A stretch of 64,000 nucleotides of DNA. Source: Gemmatimonadota bacterium (lineage in GTDB: Bacteria; Latescibacterota; UBA2968; GCA-2709665). Below are positions 42,070 to 50,807 of the stretch, piece after piece. The stretch lies in contig JAPPNU010000043.1 in assembly GCA_028873695.1 (NCBI GenBank), positions 1 through 64,000 of the forward strand, in the 5' to 3' direction. Position 1 is the first letter of the stretch; every line of letters starts with the position of its first letter. The position numbers and the translations under genes are program-made. The notes beneath the pieces are model-generated. The model had not been told where the DNA came from and did not search any database. It saw only the letters and a program-made list of their open reading frames with translations.

Positions 42070-44503
42070 GGACGACTTCCTCCGGCGTGCGAATGTCAAT
42101 CGCGGGGTATCCGTTTTGTCGATTGACCTCGTTGTAGGCTTTGATGCGCCGCCAATTCACCATGTGCCTGGAATTCCAGCTAACCAGGACATCGGCTCCG
42201 GCCAGAGTCGCGATGGCAATGTGCAGCGCGTCGGCTCGGTTGGCCCCACCTATGGCGCCAGCCGTTATGTAGGCATCGGCAAGCTCTCTTGCTTCTCTTG
42301 AAACGGCGAGTGTTTCCGTGTGTTCCGAGGGGACGGCGCTGGTTGCCTGCCGGACGGGGGGCGAAGCATCCGCGAGTTCATCCAGCGTGATGTTCGAGAT
42401 GAGCATCGTGGCGACCCCCTGGCGGAAAACCTCGAACAACCGCGTCGATTGTTCGCGGAATTCATCATCCAGGCACCCGCCGATTACCGAGGTATCCACG
42501 TAGATGCGCGGCTTGCCATATACAGGCGGCGGTTCGCGCACCAGCGGAAGATCGCCGAGCAGCCCCTCAGTCTCTTTCTCCAGCGCCAGAATATCCGCCC
42601 CGATTTCCTCCAGGGTCCGCATGGGCTGGGGTTTGTAGAAGTATCGCGTGAAGCTGATCTCATAGCCGACTTTTACGCTGTCCGCTTGATACCAGGCGTC
42701 AGAGGCGTATGGCAAGACTTCTCGCTGCAGAAACGCTTCGATGCCGCCTTCTTCCTGTAGTGGAATCTGCTCGGTGTCGCGCAGGTCGGTATCCGGTTCG
42801 TACTCGACCACGACGGGCCTGCCGTCGACGGTAGTCTCAAACCGGCCGCGCAGGGGGTCGGCTTCCGTGCCTCTCTTGTGGATCTTCCTGATGACGGGCG
42901 GCGCGGTTTCGCTTCGTTCACAGCTCTCCTTTAACTTCTTGATTTCGGTGGCCTTATAGGCGCGGTTGGGGTCAATCCCTTCGAGCCGCAGCGGCCGCTC
43001 GACCGTCACCTTCCAATAGCCGAACGCTGCATTGTCGAAGATCTTGCTCTGCTCGGTTTCCTCGAAGGCCAGAAAAGTGTCGCAGATGCGCTGGATGTCC
43101 TCCGCGCCGAGTTCGCAGTTCTTCTTACCCAGGTTCTTGCGGAGCGGCCGGAACCATTCGGTCGCATCTATCAGCTGCACCTTTCCCCGGCGATGCTCCG
43201 GTTTCCGGTTGGTGATCACCCACACGTAGGTCGCGATGCCGGTGTTGTAGAACACATTGAGCGGCAGCGCGACGATTGCCTCCAGCCAGTCGTTCTCGAT
43301 TATCCACCGGCGGATATTGCTCTCCCCCTGCCCGGCGTCCCCGGTGAATAGAGAACTGCCGTTGTGTACCTCGGCGATTCGGCTGCCGCCCTCCTTCATC
43401 TTGGACAATTTGTTTGCCAGAAAGAGCATTTGCCCGTCACTTGATCGGGTAACCAGCGAATACTCGGGATCGTCCGCGTGCTCGATCACGAATCGCGGGT
43501 CCCGCATCTCCTTCTTGCCGCCCATGCGCTCCAAATCGGTCTTCCAACTCTTCCCGTAGGGCGGATTGGAGAGCATGAAGTCGAACTCGCGGGACGGGAA
43601 TGCGTCGTTGGCAAGGGTGGAATGCTCCGGGCCGCCCACGATGTTGTCCGCCGCGTCTCCTTCACCCTTCAGCAGCAGGTCGGCCTTGCAGATGGCGTAG
43701 GTCTCCGCGTTGATTTCCTGCCCGTACAGGTGGGTGGAGACGTGCTCGCCGCGCTCGGAGGCGAGTTGTTGGAGTACCTCTTCGGCCACGGTCAACATGC
43801 CGCCTGTACCGCACGCGCCGTCGTAGATCAGGTACGTACTGGATGTTATCTCGTCTGCGACGGGCAGGAAGACCAGCTTCGCCATCAGCGTCACGGCGTC
43901 GCGCGGGGTCCAGTGTTCTCCCGCCTCTTCGTTATTCTCCTCGTTGAAGCGCCGGATGAGCTCCTCGAAGATCGTGCCCATGCCGTGGTTGTCCAGGCCG
44001 GGGTGTCTGACTGATCCGTCGCCGTTGTGTACCGGATCCGGGCTCAGGTTGACGTCAGGTGACGTGAGCTTTTCAATCAGCGTACCCAATGCATCGGCCC
44101 TGGATAGCCGGGAGACCTGGTTTCGAAACTCGAAGTTTTCAAGGATGTCTTGAACATTCGGCGAGAACCCGTCCAGCCACGCCCTGAAGTCGGCCTCGAG
44201 CTGCTGGCGGTTTGCGCGGGCTCGCAGGTCGCGCAGGGTAAATCTGGAGGTATTGTAGAAGTCCTGTCCCGCCGCCTGCCTTAGCGGCTCCTCCTGGTCA
44301 ACCAGACCGATCTTGTTGAGGTTAGCCTGCATGTCCAGAACCGACTGCTTGTTATCCTCCAGTACCGCGTCGAGCCGGCGCAGTACGGTCATCGGCAGGA
44401 TCACGTCGCGGTACTTGCCGCGGACGTACAGGTCGCGGAGGACGTCATCGGCGATTCCCCAGATATAATTCGCGATCCAGTTCAGATTAGCGTTGGTTGT
44501 CAT
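42062..44503 (-). CDS. hsdM: Type I DNA methyltransferase subunit fused to a PIN domain
   Basis: 813 residues. The N-terminal helical domain is followed by the N6-adenine methyltransferase core with AdoMet motif I DGACGTGGML at 228-237 and the catalytic NPPY at 313-316; MFLANKLSKMKEGG and the normal HsdM tail extend to about 652. A linker (PLVREPPPVYGKP) leads into a complete PIN-like domain at 666-813 with RIYVDTSVIGG (Asp670), TLDELAD (Glu709), ADALHIA (Asp758) and ADVLVSW (Asp771). The frame is continuous. AGGGA lies 6 nt before the ATG at 44503, and palindrome D just upstream. A PIN domain is not a normal part of HsdM. Confidence 0.92.
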   Translation of the reverse strand: MTTNANLNWIANYIWGIADDVLRDLYVRGKYRDVILPMTVLRRLDAVLEDNKQSVLDMQANLNKIGLVDQEEPLRQAAGQDFYNTSRFTLRDLRARANRQQLEADFRAWLDGFSPNVQDILENFEFRNQVSRLSRADALGTLIEKLTSPDVNLSPDPVHNGDGSVRHPGLDNHGMGTIFEELIRRFNEENNEEAGEHWTPRDAVTLMAKLVFLPVADEITSSTYLIYDGACGTGGMLTVAEEVLQQLASERGEHVSTHLYGQEINAETYAICKADLLLKGEGDAADNIVGGPEHSTLANDAFPSREFDFMLSNPPYGKSWKTDLERMGGKKEMRDPRFVIEHADDPEYSLVTRSSDGQMLFLANKLSKMKEGGSRIAEVHNGSSLFTGDAGQGESNIRRWIIENDWLEAIVALPLNVFYNTGIATYVWVITNRKPEHRRGKVQLIDATEWFRPLRKNLGKKNCELGAEDIQRICDTFLAFEETEQSKIFDNAAFGYWKVTVERPLRLEGIDPNRAYKATEIKKLKESCERSETAPPVIRKIHKRGTEADPLRGRFETTVDGRPVVVEYEPDTDLRDTEQIPLQEEGGIEAFLQREVLPYASDAWYQADSVKVGYEISFTRYFYKPQPMRTLEEIGADILALEKETEGLLGDLPLVREPPPVYGKPRIYVDTSVIGGCLDDEFREQSTRLFEVFRQGVATMLISNITLDELADASPPVRQATSAVPSEHTETLAVSREARELADAYITAGAIGGANRADALHIAIATLAGADVLVSWNSRHMVNWRRIKAYNEVNRQNGYPAIDIRTPEEVVHD

Positions 44504-44517
44504 CGGGATTCCCTGGA

Positions 44518-44541
44518 GGGCGACCGGCCGGTCGCCCCTAC
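44518..44541. repeat. Palindrome, copy D
   Basis: GGGCGACCGG plus its reverse complement (44518-44537), then CTAC. Located 14 bp upstream of the hsdM start, where it could act in the 5' leader or as a boundary. Confidence 0.8.
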
Positions 44542-44602
44542 AAGAGAGAAAGGCGAATCACCCGTGGGGCGTCGCCTCGGTCGAAGAACTCCGCCGCTCC
44601 AC

Positions 44603-45778
44603 TCACCCCCGGTTTCCTCCTCCCCACGCGGAAGAGAACTGTTCGCCCTCCAGGAACCGGCTGGGGCGGAACGGGTGCAGATCGAACGCCGGTGTCCGGC
44701 CGAGGATCACGTCGCTCAACGAATCGGCGATCGGAGGGCCGAGCTTGAACCCGTGCCCACTGCCGCCGAAGAAGGCATAGTAGCCCTCCAGCCCGGGCTC
44801 GGGGCCGACGAGGGGATGCCAGTCGTCCGTGATCGTATAGACCGACGCCCAGCCCTTCAGGTATTCGCCCCGCCGGAACGGCGGCACCCGTTCGAAAGTC
44901 CCCGACTCGATGCGCCGTCGCGTGGGCTCGTCCAGGTCCGGATCGTACGCGTCCACGTCCATCGGCTCCACCTCTTTGGGAAAACTCAGTCCGGCAAGCA
45001 CCCCGTTTTCGCCGTCGGGACGGAAATAGATCCGGAGATTGGGATCGGAGACCACAGGAAACCGACCGAATCCCTCGGGCAATCGCAAAACCAGATCGCT
45101 CTCCCGGCTCCATCGCAGAGAATAGTTAAGGCCCGCGGACAACCCCATCCGCCGGCCCCAGGGACCTGCCGCGTTGATCACCAGGTCCGTCTGAATTTCG
45201 CCCGCGTCCGTCTCCACCCCGGTCACACGGTCTCCGGACAGGCGGATTCGCGTTACCCCCACGCCCTCAAAACACGTCAAACCCCATTCTGCAGCACGCG
45301 TCACCAGGTTCCGGACCGTCTTTACAGGGTCTGCATACCCCGACAAGGGCTCATAAATGCCTGAGACGATCCCGTCAGTGTTCACCCCGGGGACGAGTTC
45401 CGCGATCTGATCCGTTTCAACTTCCACGGCCCGGGTGTGATTCCGCTGTTCCGCCTCCAGCACCGCCAGGCCGGCAGCCGCGGTATGCTCGCCCAGAAGA
45501 CAGATATAACCCGTATTGCGAAAGCCGCAATCTCCCCCCAGCGCCTCCCGTCCGTTCGCGAACATCTCCAGCGCCTTCATGGACAACCGGATGGTCAGGT
45601 CATTCGAGTAGAACGTGCGGATCACGGCGGCCGAATGACCCGTGCTCACGGCGGCCAGCGAACGCTTTTCCAGGAGCACGACGGCGCCCAGACCCTTCTT
45701 CGCGAGAAAATGGGCCGCGCTGGCCCCCATGATTCCCCCGCCGATCACCACGGCATCTGCCACCTTTACCATCTGCAT
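44603..45778 (-). CDS. FAD-dependent amino-acid/sarcosine-oxidase-like enzyme
   Basis: About 391 residues with an N-terminal Rossmann fold (AVVIGGGIMGASAAHFLAKK), the second FAD strand (TDLVINAAGPWG) and a C-terminal DAO signature (FGGSGHGFKLGPPIADSL). Such enzymes oxidise secondary or primary amines of amino acids (sarcosine, proline, glycine). The start may be Met3 (45772), where GGGGAG is better spaced. First gene of a leftward series bordering the island; substrate unknown. Confidence 0.88.
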   Translation of the reverse strand: MQMVKVADAVVIGGGIMGASAAHFLAKKGLGAVVLLEKRSLAAVSTGHSAAVIRTFYSNDLTIRLSMKALEMFANGREALGGDCGFRNTGYICLLGEHTAAAGLAVLEAEQRNHTRAVEVETDQIAELVPGVNTDGIVSGIYEPLSGYADPVKTVRNLVTRAAEWGLTCFEGVGVTRIRLSGDRVTGVETDAGEIQTDLVINAAGPWGRRMGLSAGLNYSLRWSRESDLVLRLPEGFGRFPVVSDPNLRIYFRPDGENGVLAGLSFPKEVEPMDVDAYDPDLDEPTRRRIESGTFERVPPFRRGEYLKGWASVYTITDDWHPLVGPEPGLEGYYAFFGGSGHGFKLGPPIADSLSDVILGRTPAFDLHPFRPSRFLEGEQFSSAWGGGNRG

Positions 45779-45840
45779 CGCTCCCCTGCGACACGTTTCT
45801 CCCGCTTATTCGCCCGGATGACAACCCCCGGCAGGAAGGA

Positions 45841-46242
45841 TCAGACCTTTACGAAGACCATCGTAACCTGGGATTCGCCGAGGCTGGAAGTCAACGTCAG
45901 CTCACTCCCGTTCACGGTGGCGTTGGTTCCGATCAGACCCAGTGTCGCTGCTTCCTGAAATATGATACTCGATCCTTCTATGGCGTAGGTACCGTCGGAG
46001 TACCGATCTTCCATTCCAAGCAACGGGACACTCAGACTCATCGAAAAATCTCCCGCTGTCGACAGAACGAGCGTGCCGGTTGCTTCGGGCGGCCGGAGTG
46101 TCTGTGTCTGCGTTCCACCCGTCAGTTGAATCTCCCGCAGCGTATAGGTACCTGCAAGCGTATCGTAGTTCAGCGGATTATCTTCTCCGCAGGACATGAA
46201 AAGCAGTGCCACGACAACCGTAAACGGTTTGAATCTTCTCAT
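45841..46242 (-). CDS. Small lipoprotein, lipocalin-like
   Basis: 133 residues from the ATG at 46242 with GGAGG 6 nt upstream. MRRFKPFTVVVALLFMSCGE is a lipoprotein signal with Cys18 as the probable acylated residue. The mature part is beta-rich (TLAGTYTLREIQLTGG, GTLVLSTAGDFSMSLSV) like the lipocalin-like domains of extracellular lipoproteins. Likely anchored in the cell envelope; ligand unknown. Confidence 0.75.
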   Translation of the reverse strand: MRRFKPFTVVVALLFMSCGEDNPLNYDTLAGTYTLREIQLTGGTQTQTLRPPEATGTLVLSTAGDFSMSLSVPLLGMEDRYSDGTYAIEGSSIIFQEAATLGLIGTNATVNGSELTLTSSLGESQVTMVFVKV

Positions 46243-46289
46243 CGCGTACCTCCGGACCCGGCTGTTATAGATGGAACTCAGTACAGCTT

Positions 46290-47153
46290 CTAGCGAATGA
46301 TGTCCTCCAGATACGCCCTGGCCGTAAGCAGCCCCTCCTGGTTCAAAGCGGTGCTGCCCATATAGCGGTCGTCTTCCAGCTCGATTGCAAGCGGCCCGTC
46401 GTAGCCGAATTCTTCGAGGCGCGCCACAATCCAGATCCAGTCGGCGTCGCCCCATCCGGGAATGCAATACCGCCACCAGCCCTCACCGTGTCCGTATCGC
46501 CTGCCGAAGCTCTGGCCGAGGCTGCCGTACAGGTACAGTCCGTCCGACAGCAATTCCGTATCCTTCGCGTGCACGTGCCGGACGCGGTCTCCGAATTCCA
46601 TCAACAGACGCTGATAATCCACGCCGATCCGGATGAAATGGGACGGATCGTAGCAGATCCCAAGATGAGGCGACGGCACAGCCTCGAATACCGCCCGTAG
46701 CGTCTCCGGTGTACATCCCAGATTGCCGTAGCCCGGCGCACCTCCGGGATAGGGTTCGATGGCGAGATTGACGTCCTGCTGTTCCGCATAATCCACGATT
46801 TCGGGATATACCTCCTTGAAGATCTCGAAACTATCGGCCCGTGACTGCATGCCGTTGTCCGGGGCCAGGCAGAGAAAAACCACGCCGGAGCCGTGGACGC
46901 CCGTATCGTGAATGCGCCGCTTCATCGCCGCGACCGCCCCCCGCCGCGCCTGGGCGTCCTGACTCAGCAGGGCGCCGCCCACCCCCCAGTCGACGGTACC
47001 GATCGCCAGACCCGCTCTATCGAAGATTCCGCGAATCCCGGCGTCGACTTCCGGGACGTCGACGGATCCGAAACCGCATTCGCTCGCCCACGCCACAACG
47101 CCCTCGAGACCCAACTCCCTGCCCATGGGCGGTATCCGCATCCCAACGTGCAT
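46290..47153 (-). CDS. TIM-barrel sugar isomerase/epimerase
   Basis: 287 residues; GGAGG 5 nt before the ATG. AP-endonuclease-2-type TIM barrel with metal-site segments NLAIEPYPGG (Glu), GICYDPSHF (Asp, His), RVRHVHAKD (His) and PLAIELED (Glu). Family members isomerise or epimerise ketoses, inosose or hydroxypyruvate. It lies 60 bp from a DapA-family gene in the same orientation, consistent with a sugar-acid pathway. Confidence 0.87.
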   Translation of the reverse strand: MHVGMRIPPMGRELGLEGVVAWASECGFGSVDVPEVDAGIRGIFDRAGLAIGTVDWGVGGALLSQDAQARRGAVAAMKRRIHDTGVHGSGVVFLCLAPDNGMQSRADSFEIFKEVYPEIVDYAEQQDVNLAIEPYPGGAPGYGNLGCTPETLRAVFEAVPSPHLGICYDPSHFIRIGVDYQRLLMEFGDRVRHVHAKDTELLSDGLYLYGSLGQSFGRRYGHGEGWWRYCIPGWGDADWIWIVARLEEFGYDGPLAIELEDDRYMGSTALNQEGLLTARAYLEDIIR

Positions 47154-47213
47154 GTCATCCTCCGTGAAAATCGTGATAGAATCGACCGGCTGCGTCCGGC
47201 GCGAAGCACATTT

Positions 47214-48119
47214 CTACACCGACCAGAGATCGCGAATATCGGCAAGGATCGCATCGAGTTCAGCGTGATCGTGCGCATCCAGCGGACCGGTCGCGGCGGT
47301 CCTTACACGGGCCGATCGGATCACCCCGCGGCGGCGGAGCACCTCCTTGTATCCGGTCACGCTGTAAAGCATTTCGAAATTCAACAGCGGCAACAGGCGG
47401 TTGAATACCTCGCGGGCGCCGGCAGCGTCGCCCGCCTGCCACGCATCCCATACCGCGGCGTGCACGTCCGGGACGTCGCAGGCCGGCATCGTTCCGGTAG
47501 CGCCCCGACGCATTTCGTCCAACATGAACCGGCCTGCCGCGCCTCCGAACACACCCGCCACCGAATCCCCGCAGGCTTCGATATCCGCTGAAACAGAATG
47601 CGTCACCGGAGGGACTTCCTCCTTGATGTAGATCACACGTTCAATCTCCAGCGCAAGCTGACCCAGCAGCGCGGCGGACATCGGCACGCCGATCGGCAGC
47701 GGATAATTCTGCACGAATATCGGCAGTTCCGTCGCCCGGGAAAGCGCATCGTAATACGCCCTAACGCCATCGACCGGCGGCTTGGCGACATAGGGAGGCA
47801 TGGCGATCACGGCATCGGCGCCCGCGTCGGCCGCGTGTTTCGCCAGCCACACGGCCACCTGGGCGCTCACCCCGGACACGCCGGCGACGAAGGGCAGCCG
47901 GCCCCGCGCCGCCCTGGCAATGACCTCGATCACCCGAAGCCGTTCCGGGTCGGACAACGCGCTGAATTCGCTGGCATTTGCGGGCGAGACCAGACCGTGT
48001 GCGCCCGCCGCGATTGAAAACTCCACCACGGACTGCAACCCGTCCTCATCCAGCGAACCATCGTCCGAAAACGGCGTTGCCAGGATAACGAACACCCCAC
48101 GAAACGGCAGCCCAGCCAT
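47214..48119 (-). CDS. DapA-family aldolase/dehydratase
   Basis: 301 residues; GAGGGA upstream of the ATG at 48119. (beta/alpha)8 barrel of the N-acetylneuraminate lyase/DHDPS superfamily, with the catalytic Tyr in FVQNYPLPIG and the Schiff-base Lys in VIYIKEE. The usual GTTGE substrate loop reads PANASEFSAL, so it is not a true lysine-pathway DapA. It more likely acts on sugar acids or hydroxy-keto acids. Confidence 0.88.
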   Translation of the reverse strand: MAGLPFRGVFVILATPFSDDGSLDEDGLQSVVEFSIAAGAHGLVSPANASEFSALSDPERLRVIEVIARAARGRLPFVAGVSGVSAQVAVWLAKHAADAGADAVIAMPPYVAKPPVDGVRAYYDALSRATELPIFVQNYPLPIGVPMSAALLGQLALEIERVIYIKEEVPPVTHSVSADIEACGDSVAGVFGGAAGRFMLDEMRRGATGTMPACDVPDVHAAVWDAWQAGDAAGAREVFNRLLPLLNFEMLYSVTGYKEVLRRRGVIRSARVRTAATGPLDAHDHAELDAILADIRDLWSV

Positions 48120-48294
48120 TCAATTCCCTCTCGCGACAAATAGACGGTCAACCCAGCCCGATCCCAGTCCAATGGTAAGACCGGGTTGGCAGATGTCAAG
48201 CCCAAAATCCCCCCGATAATTCGATTGACTTACTCCGCAACCCGGCCTACCATATCCAGCCAACTGAAACGGAACCTCATCTACCGCGGCGCCG

Positions 48295-49032
48295 ATGGAT
48301 ATCAGCCCTGGGAAACTCCTGGAACTGCACAGCTTCATGGACGCGCTCGAACCCGGGGGGCCTCCACGGGCGGCCTTTTTGCGCAGAGCGGCGGAGGGAC
48401 TGAGCCGACCGTGTGGCAGCCTGGTTGTCATGGATGCTTCTTTCAACCCGATGACCGTGGCTCACGAAGCCATGCTGTTTCGGGCGTCGGAATCGTTCCG
48501 GGCAGGCGAAGCGCTGCTCATGCTGTCACACGCGAACGTCGACAAGGCCGTCTACGGGGCATCGCTGCCACAGCGCCTGGCCATGCTCGATTACTATGCA
48601 AAACCCTTTCCGAACGTCTCGGTCGTCGGGTGCAGCCACGCCAGATTCGTCGATAAAGCCATTGCCCTGCGTCCTCTCTATCCCGAATCAACCGGTTTGT
48701 ACTTCGTGGTCGGCTACGACACGCTACTGAGAATCTTCGATCCTCGATACTATTCCAACTTCGAGGACGAACTCGCTGCACTTTTCGACTGCGCCTGCGT
48801 GATCGCTGCCAACCGTGACGATATCGATGCTGAGGCCATGCGAAAGCTGGTGAAGGGCCCGGAATTCGCCGCTTTTTCGGACAGAATCCGGTTCATCGGG
48901 CTGGACCGCGCTCATTCGCGGATTTCCTCCACACAGGTCCGGGCCCTCAGGAAGAGGGGCGCAGCGGTCGGCCACCTCGTACCGACCCGCATTGCGGAGG
49001 CCATGGATGCGCTGGACCTGTACCGCGACTGA
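48295..49032 (+). CDS. NadD-like nucleotidyltransferase
   Basis: 245 residues. The nucleotidylyl-transferase motif is VVMDASFNPMTVAHEAM (T-x-A-H in place of the usual x-x-G-H), with the second motif RISSTQVRAL (ISSTxxR) near the C-terminus. It resembles nicotinate-nucleotide adenylyltransferases of the eukaryotic/fungal type more than the short bacterial NadD. A role in NAD synthesis is plausible but unproven. It starts 175 bp from the divergent DapA-like gene. Confidence 0.75.
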   Translation: MDISPGKLLELHSFMDALEPGGPPRAAFLRRAAEGLSRPCGSLVVMDASFNPMTVAHEAMLFRASESFRAGEALLMLSHANVDKAVYGASLPQRLAMLDYYAKPFPNVSVVGCSHARFVDKAIALRPLYPESTGLYFVVGYDTLLRIFDPRYYSNFEDELAALFDCACVIAANRDDIDAEAMRKLVKGPEFAAFSDRIRFIGLDRAHSRISSTQVRALRKRGAAVGHLVPTRIAEAMDALDLYRD

Positions 49033-49138
49033 CGCTACTGCATGCGCGAGACAGCGGCGACGGACGTACTTCCAGCGCAGGTAAACCCTGTTAACTATTG
49101 ACCCGGAAAGACCTTCGAAAGTTCCAAAGGAGGCTCGG

Positions 49139-50770
49139 ATGAACGGCGCGGACCTGCTGGTAGCGGAACTTCAGAAAAAAGGCATCGCCTTCATTGCAAC
49201 CCTGTGCGGGCATGGCCTGGACGACCTGGACGACGCCTGCGACCGGGCGGGACTGCGGCTTGTGGACGTGCGCAACGAACAGGCCGCGGGATATATCGCC
49301 GAAGCCGTTGGACGCCTGAGCCGCACCGTGGGCGTATGCGCCTCAAGCAGCGGCGTGGCTCACGTGAACGCGCTCACCGGTGTCTGCAACGCGCATTTCG
49401 ATGGCGCGCCGATGCTGCTTACCACGGGGAGCGGATCGTCCGGCACGGCTGGACTCGGTCACTTCCAGGACCTGGATCAGGTTGCCATTGCGGCGCCCCT
49501 GTGCAAGTACGCGGAGACCGTCCACCATCCGGAGCGAATCCCGCAGATTCTGCACGAGGCCTTCGAAGCTGCGATGTCCGGCAGGCCCGGCCCCGTACAC
49601 CTGACCGTACCCCAGGACGTCCTTGGCGCCGAAATCCGCGCCGATGCCGTCGTCCGGGTTCACGACGCCGGCCATCCCGCACCCACCATCACATCGGGAC
49701 ATCCCGGAGAAATCGACCGTATCGCCGATCTGATCTCACAGTCGGCCCGTCCGCTTCTGGTTGCCGGCAGCGGGACACACTATGCGGACGGCGGCGAGGC
49801 GCTGGCGGCGTTCACCCGATTCCTGGCTGTTCCCGTGGTTGTTCCGATCTGGGACCGGGGCGCCGTCCCGCGGCCCATCGAGACCTTTATGGGCGTTGTC
49901 GGCGCGGCAAGCGGCGGCCCCCGGCTCCTGCCCGATGCAGACCTGGTTCTGCTGGCGGGCGCGGCCTGCGACTACCGGGTCGGCTACCTTCAACCGCCCG
50001 CCGTGCATCCCGATGCGACCGTCGTTCGCATCCACGCGGATGCCTTCCAGCTCAACCGGGGCGCGGGCGGCCACCTTTGCGTTGCGGCCGATCCGGGATC
50101 GGCGTTACGCCAGTTGACCGAATCCGCGAAATCACGAAGGATCGCGCCCAGGACGGCCTGGCTCGAGGAAGCCGCAGGGCGCCGGGACGCGTTTCGCCGT
50201 CGGTGTCTGGCTGCCCGGAGGGAAAACGGCCTGCACGCGCTCGATATCATCCACGCGGTCCAGGAGGTCCTGACAGACGACACGATTGTGATCATCGACG
50301 GCGGCAACATCGGACAGTGGGCCCACCAGGTCCTCTGCGACCGTTATCCCGGCCACTGGCTCACGTGCGGCGCAAGCGGCGTTGTCGGCTATGGCATCCC
50401 TGCCGCGATGGCCGCGCGCCTCCTGTATCCGGACCGGCACGTCATCCTCATTTCGGGCGACGGCGCGCTCACGTTCACCGTTGCCGAATTCGAAGCCGCC
50501 GCCCGACAGGGACTGCCCTTCGTGGTCCTTCTGGCTGACGATGAAGCGTGGGGCATCACACTCACCGGGCACGAGGCGCGTTACGGCCGCGGGATCACCT
50601 CCGAACTGGGTCCGATCGACTACGCGCGGATGGCGAAGGCCTTCGGCGCCGGGGGCGCCCGCATTGAAAGCGCCGGCCAGATCCTGCCCGCGCTGCGGGA
50701 CGGCCTGGCCGCCGACCGGCCTGCGCTGATCCACGTGCCGGTGGTCCGGAGCAGTCCCGCCGACACATAG
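49139..50770 (+). CDS. Thiamine-diphosphate-dependent acetolactate-synthase-like enzyme
   Basis: 543 residues with the three-domain POX/AHAS layout. The catalytic Glu is in DVRNEQAAGYIA. The C-terminal ThDP-binding motif begins GDGALTF and ends ADDEAWG about 28 residues later, with Asp in place of the usual Asn. The start has AAGGAGG 7 nt upstream. The small opening GHGLDDLDDACD differs from true IlvB, so a decarboxylase or carboligase for other 2-keto acids is likely. Confidence 0.88.
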   Translation: MNGADLLVAELQKKGIAFIATLCGHGLDDLDDACDRAGLRLVDVRNEQAAGYIAEAVGRLSRTVGVCASSSGVAHVNALTGVCNAHFDGAPMLLTTGSGSSGTAGLGHFQDLDQVAIAAPLCKYAETVHHPERIPQILHEAFEAAMSGRPGPVHLTVPQDVLGAEIRADAVVRVHDAGHPAPTITSGHPGEIDRIADLISQSARPLLVAGSGTHYADGGEALAAFTRFLAVPVVVPIWDRGAVPRPIETFMGVVGAASGGPRLLPDADLVLLAGAACDYRVGYLQPPAVHPDATVVRIHADAFQLNRGAGGHLCVAADPGSALRQLTESAKSRRIAPRTAWLEEAAGRRDAFRRRCLAARRENGLHALDIIHAVQEVLTDDTIVIIDGGNIGQWAHQVLCDRYPGHWLTCGASGVVGYGIPAAMAARLLYPDRHVILISGDGALTFTVAEFEAAARQGLPFVVLLADDEAWGITLTGHEARYGRGITSELGPIDYARMAKAFGAGGARIESAGQILPALRDGLAADRPALIHVPVVRSSPADT

Positions 50771-50807
50771 CGGCAACGTCTCACGGCTGATTTCGGGGGT
50801 TTCGGTT

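Noticed and set aside
49204..50538. 444-codon alternative plus frame in the TPP enzyme gene
   Set aside because: Arg-rich shadow of the real frame at 49139-50770, which has the complete ThDP motifs.
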